Assembly: GCA_017354895.1 (NCBI GenBank)
Contig: CP071495.1
Coordinates: forward strand, 1,347,001-1,411,000
Length of the DNA: 64,000 nucleotides
DNA from: Podospora comata
Taxonomy: Eukaryota > Ascomycota > Sordariomycetes > Sordariales > Podosporaceae
Direction of reading: 5' to 3'
Shown here: piece by piece, positions 13,393 through 23,913 of the stretch
How the letters are laid out: every line of letters begins with the position of its first letter
Position numbering within the stretch: position 1 is the first letter of the stretch
Program-made: the position numbers and the translations under genes
Notes under the pieces: generated by a model
Seen by the model: only the letters and a program-made list of their open reading frames with translations
The model's database searches: none
Told to the model about the DNA's origin: nothing

Positions 13393-15411
13393 TTAAAGGG
13401 CAGCTTTTGTTGTGGGGACAGCCCCCTCGATTACTGCCGTGTCTTTTTCGCTCTTGGGTTCGTCAGGCTTCTGCTGCGAGATGCTATCCCGTCCTGAGGA
13501 AGATGACTTGCTGTGGCGCTTGAGAGCGTCGGTTCCCTTCTCTGTTGCTGTGGCAGATAGGACGGGTCCCTCGTTGGCTCCTTGTGCTGGCGGACCTGCT
13601 GCCTGGCCTGGACCGCCTGGACCTCCGGGGCCCTGCTTCTTCTTGATGCTGACCCACTCCATGCCAAATGCCATAAGCAAGGCGACCAGCACCACTCCGA
13701 GTGCTGCCAGGAATATGTGTCTGCATGCGAATTCGTAGGCGTCTACTACTTGAGACCTGTACTCGGGCCCTACTCTTTCAATGAGATGTGTGGCGCCTTC
13801 GGTCACAATGATCCTGGATCCGCCAATGCCAGGGATATCCTGAAGCTGGGACACGAGAATGTTGCTGAGAATTGTTTGCCCGACCGAGGTGAAGACGGCA
13901 CCACCCAACTGCTGTACGAAAAAGTTGATAGCAATTCCCGCCGGCATATCTTGCTTGGAGAGCACCGCCTGGACAGCAAGACCGCTAGTCTGCATGCCGA
14001 AGCCCACGCCAAAACCAGCCAGGAACTGGTAGGCGATCCAGTGAGATGAAGGACTATCTTCTGTAAGGGTGCTGAGAAGGCCCTCACCGATCGACATCAA
14101 AATGGGCGCCACGATCATGGACGGCACATAGTAGCCAATTGCCTGGGTGGCAAATCCGGAGCCTATGCTGGAGAAGACCAAGCTGAGCACCAGTGGCACA
14201 GTGTAGATTCCCGACTTTATCGGATCGACTTGCTTGACCGTTTGGACTAGTATCATGTCAGCACAACTCCCAAAGCTGGACCGAATGACAACCTACACCA
14301 GATTGGCACATAGTACACCAGCATTAGCATGGATCCTGATAGGAAGAATGTGTAGAGGGTGCCAAAGAACACACTCCTCTGCGTAATTACCCTCGGTGGA
14401 ATGGTTGCGGTCTCGGGCAGCTTGATTTGGACCGTGGTGTAGGCGATAGTGCAGAGTCCAAAGAAGACAAACAGTACAATGATGCGCCAGTCGTTCCAGT
14501 CATAGTTCGACCCACCCCATTGCAAGGCAATGAAGAGACAGACTATGCCCGGGAAGAGAAACAGTATACCAATGGGATCCAGGCGTTTGACATGTTGGCT
14601 GAAAGGGGCCGGCGGATGATCCTCCGTTTTGGGAGTCCACCACCACCAGAGAAAAACCGAGGCGACGGCACCAATTGGGAGGTTGATGTAGAAACACCAC
14701 CTCCAGGTAGCTCCTCCGGTAAAACCACCGCCGACAAGAGGACCCATCACAGACGCCAACCCAAAGACCATACCAAAGAGGCCTTGGAACTGGGGCCTCT
14801 TATGCAGTGGAACCATATCAATCAGAACCAGAAGTGTGCCGGAAAAGATGCCGGCTCCGCCCAAGCCGGCAATGGCTCGACCAAGGATGAAGACAATCGA
14901 GTTTGTAGCGGATCCGCAGATAGCCGAGCCGATCTCAAAAACCAGAATGCTTGTGAAGAAAGTCCTAAAGTCCTCACTGAGGTCAGTAACATGTCCACTC
15001 GCACATAAGTTTCACAATGACGTACCACTTCTTGTCGTAGAACTTATAAATGCGGCCGAAAACCAGTTGGGCACAGGCCGTCGTCAGCATGTATGAGGAG
15101 CCATACCAACCAATATCGCCCAGAGAATTAAACTCGTCCGTAATTCTCGGGACAGCCGTGGCGATGATGGTGCGATCCAGGGCCACCAAGAAGAGGGCGA
15201 GAAAGTTACACAGAATGGTGACCCAGAATTTGACACTTTTAGGCTTGTAGAGGTCCTCATCCCCCCCGACAGCCGCTCCCGGAGGACCTAAAGCCGGGGC
15301 AATCTTCTCGACGTCGCTCATCTGAGGAGTCGAGGTGTCGGTCTGGGTGACTTGTCCCGACTGCCCGCTCCCGCTGCCGAGCGAAGTCAGAGATCGCTTT
15401 TCGGTAGCCAT
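13393..15411 (-). CDS. MFS multidrug-type exporter, 14-TM DHA2 family
   Basis: Three exons on the minus strand: 15411-15026, 14964-14297 and 14246-13393 (introns of 61 and 50 nt), 635 residues. A cytosolic acidic N-tail of about 75 residues precedes TM1. LDRTIIATAVPRITDEF is the DHA2 form of motif C/D1 after TM1. GRAIAGLGGAGIFSG and GPLVGGGF...WRWCFYINLP are the other signature stretches. The second join (donor GTAGGT at 14296) restores YYVPIWFQTVKQVDPIKSGI, typical of this family. The C-terminal tail has GPGGPGGPG and Ser-rich stretches. Proton-coupled export of drugs or metabolites across the plasma membrane is expected from the family, but the substrate is unknown. It is divergent from the Zn2Cys6 gene. 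A GTGTAG donor 2 nt earlier is possible but breaks the frame. Confidence 0.92.
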
Positions 15412-17682
15412 GGTGGGCAGATATCCGAGACGATCGGAGACGGCAGAAGTTGCGTAAGGCCGCTGAGATAAATGGCGAAGAAGGCGTGTGAGAGGTGAGG
15501 CGTGACCAGCCGAACCGTTTGAACAAACTTGGACCCACGAGGAAATGAGGTTTGAGGGAGCGTATGTAAATAGGGGCACAGCAAGGGAGCAAGGTTCGAA
15601 GGGAGTGACCTTGTGCAAACTTTAAAATAAAATACCTGACCTGGGTAGGTAGGTATTGCTGCTGCAAGACTCAGACTCAGACTCTGGCGGGTGGGCGAGA
15701 CAGGAATGCGTCTCGGGCCTATTGCTGCGCGCGGCCAGAGACAAGATGTCGTCAGATAGGAAGAGAGCGAGCGAGCAGCCTGGATTGGGGTATATGCCCC
15801 CGGGACGGAAGATGAGCGAGGTGACGGCCACGAGCAACATCGACAAGCCACAGCCTGGAACTGGAACTACAGCGCAACCGATACCGCAGGACTCTTGTGT
15901 TATATAGAAGCTGCGACCTGGCCGGTGCCTGCCTCTTGCGAGAAGATCAGAGCAGCCATTGTCCGCCCGAAGCCAGAACTCCGCCAGTTAGGTTGGGTAA
16001 ACAAGAACTTAGGTTGGAACTAAGTATAAGCAATCTATCCGGGCCGTGCCAAATGTAGGTGCAGCGGACATGAAGCACCGGTCGTTGCAGTACTCTGTTT
16101 CGTTTAGGCCTCTTGTCTCGCTCATATTGGGCGATTGGATATTGTGATGCGAGGCCGTCGTTATTTGGACCTGGAGTTTCCCCAGACGGGTCCGGTGGTC
16201 GTGTAAGCGATCTATCTACCTGGTACAATATACCCCGGCTTCGCAACAGTGCTTCTAGTGCTAACGGTTCTTTTTAGTGTGGAGGCCCCTCCCTTGTGGG
16301 CATTGACCAATCGCGACTAGCGCCGGCATCTCGCTGAGCTAGTCCCTGTTGCGGAGAACGCCCAGACCGGGCATGAGCCACGTCCCTTCGGTCCCGAGAC
16401 ATGTTCCTTTCTTTGTTGAGACCTCACTGACAGCTGTTTCCCAGCGATTCACAGCTGACATGCGCCGGCCGCGTATAAATCCCGAATCTCCAAGAGCGCC
16501 CCCCTCTCTCTGCCGCTGCTCCTTCCCACGATTGGGACGATGTGTGCTGCCTTGTGCAACTCGAGCGCGCCAGTGGCATCCCAATCAGGGTGAGGGGGAT
16601 GACATGTGTGTGTGAAGACACCCACATCCACTCCTTGACTCTTCCTAAGCGGAGGTGGCCATGGAGGCATTGGCGGTATGTTAGCAGGAAGGAGCTCTTC
16701 TTCATCTGGCAGCAGCAGCAGCAGCCTGCCTGCCTGCCTGCCTCGTCCCTTCCGGGTTTCTTTCTTACCTTAACCAGATCCAGATCCAGGACAGCAGGGG
16801 CAACTGCTCGGCAGCAGCTTACCCTGCGTCAGTTCTTCATCGAATTGTATCTCCCCGTTTCTTCTTCAGGTTCCATCTTCACCTCCGTCGTCGCCGCCGC
16901 CCCCTTTTCTGAATTTGCTCTCCCCCCCAGTGCCCTCTGTTCGTTCCACCGTGGTGGTATTGCTTGTTATTTGCTGCTGCTACATACATACATACATTAC
17001 ATACATTGGATATTCAATTCCCATTGTTCTCCTGTACACGGGGGTCTGAGACCCGCAGGGCATCATCCATCAAATCCCCTTCATCGCAGCTTCCTCGAGC
17101 TGGTGCCTTCCCTGGAGGACGGACGGCGCAGCCACTCTGGAATGGTCCGACCTGCCTACTGACAGCTGCCAATCTCGCATTTTGCTGTCGCCCAGTGTTG
17201 CCTTGTTGCGTATCGTCCATTTCGCCAGTCGTCAACCACCAGTCATCGGCCATCGGTAGTCGGTCGTCGCACCTCACTTTGCCCGCGCATCGGCAGTCAA
17301 GACACCCCCCCTGGCAGGACAGGCAGCAGAGGGAAGCATTGTTCGGCCCATCCTCACCGACTGCGCCGACTGGTGCAGCGATCGCCCGTCTTTGGCATAT
17401 ACCATCACACATACCTGACCTCTCTGCCTTGCCTTGCCGACAGAGACCAAACATCCAGCCGGTCGGATACCTTGCGGCTCTGCCCATCGCTCCGACGGTA
17501 TTGGCCAGATCTTGCTGGCTGAACCTGGCCGAGCATTGGGGGGAGGGACCAGAGCGAAGCGCGGCAGACCTGCATCGCTTCCTACATTCCAGTTCGTCGC
17601 TTCGGGCCCGAGCGGTTCACCCGCGCTTCCGGTATCGTTCGAGAAACGACCGTCTACCAGGTCGGCCCATATTACCCACACC
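15412..17682. promoter_or_regulatory. 2.3-kb divergent intergenic region, MFS exporter / Zn2Cys6 regulator
   Basis: No gene is supported. The region carries both promoters and probably a long leader for the regulator. A (TAGG)n run lies at 15644-15655, CAG and CTGC microsatellites at about 16711-16743, and a TACATACAT run at about 16981-17008. Pyrimidine-rich stretches lie between 16490 and 16940. Several short ATG frames precede the regulator and would act as uORFs if transcribed. The frame leading into the regulator is open from 17434. Confidence 0.45.
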
Positions 17683-20423
17683 ATGGCCACAGAACAGCAT
17701 CTGGAGCAGCCGCCGTCGCCCTCGCGGCTCCCCATCACTGGTTCCGAGCCGTCGGTGATGAAGTTGACGCGCGGTCACTCATGCGTGCTGTGTCAACAAC
17801 GCAAGGTTCGATGTGACAAGCAAAAGCCTTGCGCCAACTGCCTCAAGGCCCAGGTCGAGTGTCGCGTCGTGCCCCCACAGCCACCAAGACGCAGGAAGAA
17901 GAAGCCGCATGAGAGGGACCTCATCGAGAGACTTCGGAAATACGAGCACTTGATGTCCCAGCACGGCCTCTCCTTTGAACCCATCGCCCAGGACCTCAGG
18001 CCCTCGGACAATGGAGACGATGTTGCCGATCTGGAGCAGGATCTGAGCGGGCTCAAGACCTCGCCCTCAAGCACCGCCGACCATGTCTCGCCAGATCAGG
18101 CCAATGACAAGTCAGTCTGCCCCCTAGAGAGGCAAGAAACACCGGGTCTTGCTGCGAGCTGACACTGCAGTGACCTTAGATCGAAATGGTATCCCAATAA
18201 CAGCTACTACAAAGACGTAGGTTGCGGTCTTTTTCATATCTCTTGTCACAGATGGGCCCCCACACTTTCATTCCTACCAAAACGCCGTGCCAGCCGCCCA
18301 CATGCCTGGCTTGCCACCACCAGACGGTTTAGTTTGATCTGATATATCAGATTGCTTCGGAGTGCCTGACATGTCACTAGCAATATCGCAACGCCGACGA
18401 TGACTCCTCGGACGAGGACTACGAGGGCCCAACGCTCCACCATGCCTACGATGCCATGTTCGACAACAACGATGGCTTCCCCTTCGTCGTGGGCGGCGCA
18501 ACGCAAAGCGTGACTAGCCACCACCCACCAGCCATCCAAATGTTTCAGCTCTGGCAAATCTACATCAGCAATGTCAACCCTCTGCTCAAGATCAACCACA
18601 CACCGACACTCCAAGCCCAGATCATCAGTGCCAGCACGGCCATCAACAAGATATCGAGGCCCCTGGAGGCCTTGATGTTCGCCATCTACTTTGCCGCCAT
18701 CACATCCATGAATGACGACGAGGTTCAAAGTACCTTTGGCGAAGACAAGGCAGTCTTGTTGGGAAAGTACCACCATGCCACCCAGCAGGCACTTGTCAAT
18801 GCTGGCTTCATGCGCTCGACCGACCTGGCCGTGCTCCAAGCCTTGTTCCTTTACCTGGTGCGTTTCTGACCCTATCCCAGTTAGTCTCGCTGATCTCGCT
18901 GTACTGACATCACCCAGCTCTGTGTTAGACAATATGTAGACCCACGATCCCTGTTTTGCCTGATCGGTATGGCGGTCAGAATAGCAACGAGGCTGGGAAT
19001 TCACCGCGACGGAGCTCAGTTTGGCTTGACACCGTTTGAAACGGAACAGCGGAGACGCCTGTGGTGGCAGCTCGTCATATTCGACAAGCGAGTGGCGGAA
19101 ATTACTGGTTCATCCATCACCGCATTGTCGACATGTGCAAGCGACTGCAATTTTCCCTCCAACGTCAACGATACAGACTTGAGCGTCCACGCCAAGGACC
19201 ATCTGCCCCCGCACCATGGGCCGACGGAGATGGTATTTTGCCTCACCCGCATCGAGCTTACTGTAGCATCCAGCCAGACCGGCAACATGCGTCCTGGGCC
19301 CTCCACTCCCGGAGGCAGACCCGGGGTCAACAACAAGGCGCAGAAGGTGCAATATAGCCCTTCTCCATCCTCCCCGGACCTTGTCACCCATGTGGCCAAC
19401 CAGACGCTGCCTCACGACCTGGCCAGTTTTCACCTGTATATTGAGAACAGGTATCTGAAGCATTGCGACCAACGCATCCCTCTTCACTCGTTCACATTGC
19501 TCATGACGCGCCAGGCGCTTTCCAAGCTCCGCGTCATCGACTTTTTGACTCGTAGTTCGGGGATCGAGAGTGTCAACCCAGCCGAGCGAGAGGAGCTTTT
19601 CATAGAAGCCATCAGGACGGTTGAGTTAGACAACATGATCCAGAGGGCTCCAGAACTGCAAGGGTTCCGGTGGTATACATACCAGCATTTCCCATTTCCC
19701 GCCTACATCTTTCTCATATCGGAGCTTAGAGTGCGAACGACGGGTAGCTTGTGCGAGCGGGCGTGGGACGCTATGATCGAAAATCACGACCGCCGGGGGT
19801 TACTTAGGAGGAATCTCCGGTCACCGTTACACATTGCGTTTGGACACTTCTTTGTGAAGGCGTGGGATGCGAGAGAGCAGGCCGAATTGCAGCTGGGGAG
19901 AGTGTTGCCAACGCCCCAGATTGTGACGCTGCTGAGGAACACGGTCTCCAAGATGAAGAGGCCGACGGGGCCGCCGTTGGATGGAGGTGACCATCAGGCT
20001 AGTGTGCCCGGGCCGCCTGTCGCTCTGCCGCCGCCAATCGTCGGTGGGAATGACCCGCCACCGGGACTGTATCCAGGAAAGGGGATGCCGTTGACCCCCG
20101 AGACAACGGGGCCAGTGCCCGGAGCAGGGCCGCAGGTAGGACCGCCGGGAGGACCAGGACCAGGGATGATGGCAATGGGTGATGCGCCCGTCATGTTTAA
20201 TGGATATGAAGGCCTGAACCCCTTGTTCAACAGTGCCAGTGGACCTGGACCGGGAGGTGGACAAGTTGGCGGACCTGGGGGAGGAGGAGGGCCAGGTGGG
20301 ATGGAAGAAATGGACTTTGGGCAGATGGACTGGAACTACCTGGTGCAGTACAGTTCTTTTGGGGCGTTCAACCCTGCTTATTACCACCAGGGCGGCGCGG
20401 GTCCTGCGGGGAGTCACCCATGA
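17683..20423 (+). CDS. Zn2Cys6 (Gal4-type) transcription factor with fungal_trans domain
   Basis: Proposed exons: 17683-18110, 18180-18216, 18381-18857 and 18918-20423, about 815 residues. The binuclear zinc cluster lies at about residues 32-61: CVLCQQRKVRCDKQKPCANC plus the sixth Cys (C-x2-C-x6-C-x5-C-x2-C-x6-C). It is followed by a PPRRRKKK basic linker and a short coiled coil (RDLIERLRKYEHLM). The middle of the protein is the fungal_trans fold (FQLWQIYISNVNPLLKI..., RLGIHRDG, RRRLWWQL). The C-terminus is Gly/Pro-rich. A nuclear DNA-binding regulator is expected; the target is unknown. The splice sites of exon 2 are the weak point. The acceptor could be 18170 instead of 18179, adding three residues. 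The 164-nt second intron contains a coding-looking stretch (see findings). The frame is open upstream to 17434, so a longer N-terminus is possible. Confidence 0.85.
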
Positions 20424-23400
20424 AAACAGGGAACAGGAGGGCGGCTACCTGCGTCTACGGGCAGCGCCAGAATCCCGGGTGGCGTTTAGGTTTGGGGACT
20501 TGAGTGCCGCGCAGTGGTGGATGCGAGACCTGCAGATGCGGGCGAACTACCTAGGCGGACGGGCGTCGGGAGGATGACGACTTGGGAGTCCATGCGAGGA
20601 TGTATGACTCGGTCAAGTTCGGTTCGGGTTCGGGTGACTGAGGTGACTGTTGGTGTTTTTTTCCTGATCGGGATGGAAGAGGAGGTAAGATGGGAGGAGA
20701 GAAAGGAAGCACACCACTCACTTTTTTTATTTGATGTTGGTTTTTTTGTCCATGATATTCATATGGCGGGATGTAGAGATGTTGTTGATGATGTTTTGGA
20801 ACTGTTTGGTGGTTTCAAGGTTTGAAAGAGATAAAGCGTGTGTGTGTGGTGGTGGTTCTCTTTTTTACTTCTTGATGATATATTGTTTTTTTGTTCCTGT
20901 TGGGTGCGAAGGTTGTCTATACCATGAAGCAAGAAGTTTCTTACATTAAGGTTAGGTTTCTTTTGTTTTTGTTATATATGAATATAAAATGGAATAAAGG
21001 TTATATACCGCTCTTTACACACACACAATTAAGAAGTTGGAGAGGGGAGAGAGGGAGGGAGGAATTTTTGAGCACATGATGAAGGAAGGATGAAAAGGAT
21101 TTATGTTTGGGTCTGGCACGGGGGCATGCAATGCATGAGATTTCGGGTATATTACTAGCTTTTGAATCCCGGTGGTGGTGGGCTGGATTTGACAAGACCT
21201 AGTATTGAGAGCAGGCTGGTAAGGGTTCAGATATTGAATTCATGCGTAGAAGTTGGAGTGGCTTGCGGCGGCGGTACGGTGCGGGACGGGCGTTGGGGAA
21301 AAGACGACTGATTGTCCGGAGGCGCGGTTTCACATGTAGGGTTCTTCTTTCGCTTTTTCATAGGTAGGGCGGGAGTTAGGTTGGGAGGGGAAAGAAGGTG
21401 GGCGGGAAGCGTTGTTCGGTTTTGGAATGGTACCCGATTTCCTGGAGGTGGCGAGAGAGGGTATGAGCATGTTTGGTAGAGGTGCTTGTGGGGAGTATGT
21501 AGGGAGTATTTTTTTTTGTTTTGGGGGAATTGGGGAGATAGGCTGTGAGAGTGGTTGGCATGAGGTGAGGTAAGCATGTAAGTGTGAGGTGAGATAATAC
21601 GCCGGGAGTTGTGACTGAGTGGGTGGTTGGTTGTTTTAGGCTGATAAGTGATATAACGTACTGCGACACAGAAGCCGGACATTGAGGTCGGGCGACGTAA
21701 GGGATGCTCTCGACTCATCGTCTGCAGTTGGAATTGCTCGATAATAGGGTAGCTCGGTTCGGGGTTATCATACCTACCCGACGTGAGAGTAGAATAGGTA
21801 GGTGGGCAATCAATCTATGGCGATGTAATAAGAGGGCAATATCTGAACTGTAATAATAAGCTGAGCTGTATATGCAATATACTCGACTCTGTGTGAGCCG
21901 TGACAAGGTATAACTGCCCGGAGGTAAACTCGAACTCCGGGCATCAGTTCATTGTCCGGTGCGCGGCAGAGGGGGTCAAGTCATTCATGGCCGTCCGGGA
22001 CCGAGAATCTTGGACTTGGGGATTTTCTTTTCAAGCCGTAGTCTGCTGATGTTGTTCGGATTCGGAAACTTGATGTTTGGTGTTTGGGATGCATGTAGAT
22101 GGTTTGCCCCCCCCAAAGCAGCGTTTTGGCAGAGAGAGGCACACACACACATCTTCAAAGTATCTGTCTCTCTTTCCCACAGCCCTTCACTGTTCGACTT
22201 CACCTATCTCACTCCGTGTCCATCAAGGTCCCCGTCCATGATCCCCATTAAAGTGGCAAAAAAACGTGGACAGCAAGGATTCACAACAAAAAAAGGCAGG
22301 TGTGGCTCACAGCCAAGCAAAAAAAAAAATCAATTGTGAGTGCACAACGCTGTAAATTCATCATGTGTCCTGTGCTCGTGGGTGGGCGCTGTGCTGGCGG
22401 TTTTGCACTTTCCCCCCATTCTCTCCTGATCCAATAATGCAAACCTTTTTTCTCCCTTTTCCCATAAAATCCCTCCCTCACTTTTCACCCAACTTCATGC
22501 TTTCTTGGCAGAGAGTCCACACAACGGACACAAGTTGTGCAGCTGTCATCTGTCTTCAACTTAAGATTTATCATCTTCGACTTGATTTACCATCTTCGAC
22601 TTACAACTATAACCTCTTTTCAGTGATCCTTCTTCCAAAACACCAGCCATCCAGCTTGGGTATCAAACACACCCCGAATAACGGAGGATAAGAAGACATG
22701 ACAGTCTACCCCTCTCCTTTTCACTCTCTCTCTTCAACAACACACCCACTCAACCTTCACAACACCCATACATTTAACATCCTCACCAAATTCGACATTC
22801 AAAACTCAACACACATGAAACTCTTACAAGCACCAATCTTCATATCATCATTTCAAGATGTAAAAAAACAAAAAAAGACCGGACCCAAATTCTCCTTTCA
22901 ATTTTATCTTTCCCATTCTTTTCTCCGACCAAAAAAAAACCCTACATTTTCGGCTTCCTTGGATCGGAAAAAAAAAAGAACAGAAAGAAAGAAGAAAACA
23001 ATCCAGTCCTATCGAGACCGGACCCAACTATATCGCTTTCAAGGGAACAACAAGAAACGAAAAAAAAACAAAAAAACACACAACCGTTGTGGTTTAGTAA
23101 CCGCCAAAAAGAAAAAGCAGCAGCAAATCCCAAACCCAGCCCAAGATCCTCTTCCCCCTTCCCCCCCTTTCCGAGCCCTTATTTCCTTCCCATCCCTCCC
23201 TGAAAAGGTTTTACGCCCCAAGAAAAAAAACAACCAAAAAAAAAGAGATCCCGAAAGTTCAGAAAGGTAAGAATGATTGATCGTGGTCAAAGGTCAGTTA
23301 AAACCAAGCCCACACCCTCTTCGTTTCCCACCTCCGTTTCCTTTCCTTTGCCTTTTTTTCACCCTCTCCCAGCCATTAGTCACAAACACACATTCAGCCA

Positions 23401-23913
23401 CCCCCGAGCAATCCCATCCCATCTTTCAATTCATCCACCCCCCGTTTTGAGGGACCAGAAAAAAAGACGGTGACCATCACCGCCACATATTGAAAGAAAC
23501 AACCAAAACCAAAAGGATATAATGACCGAAACCAAGAAAAAAAACAAGACCCGGGCCCGCTGCCAAACTCCAAGCCTGATTTCATATCATTAAGTTGATA
23601 AAAGTCGTCGAACCGCCTTTTTTGCGTTCGACCTAACAATAGCAGAAAAAAAAAAGGAAAGAAAAAGCAACCATGCAACTGACTTGCGCAGAGGAAGCCA
23701 ATGCCGGATGTCGGTTTCCTCTCCCCTTACGCCTAGCCTCTTTCTTCCTTTGATAAACGCTAACTGAAACCCAGCAGCTTTCTCCCGAAACACAATACAA
23801 CATTTCGACATCTCTATATACTATTACATGGACATATTGTTCTATGCTGCCACCCCCTTCGGTTTTGCCAGTGTCGTTATTGCCTTTCGTCACACACCAA
23901 GTGGTGGACTACA
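20424..23913. other. 3.5-kb gene-free stretch between the regulator and SET3
   Basis: Convergent intergenic DNA. The first 0.6 kb is likely the 3' UTR of the regulator. From about 20.7 kb it is T-rich on the plus strand, and from about 22.25 to 23.7 kb it is A-rich with many short A-runs. A (CA)n run lies near 22140, a TAGG run at 21794-21804 and a perfect 8-bp hairpin at 21916-21942. The 190-codon frame at 22698-23270 is a low-complexity Lys-rich product of the A-runs. No gene is supported. Confidence 0.45.
21916..21942. other. Perfect 8-bp hairpin, 11-nt loop
   Basis: GCCCGGAG at 21916-21923 and CTCCGGGC at 21935-21942 form a perfect inverted repeat around an 11-nt loop. Read on the minus strand the loop begins TTCGAGT, like the T-loop of a tRNA, but no acceptor, D or anticodon arms can be built around it. 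It may be a transcription end signal, a tRNA relic or chance. Confidence 0.4.

Noticed and set aside
22698-23270. 190-codon Lys-rich frame
   Set aside because: Low-complexity translation of A-runs in the region between the regulator and SET3.
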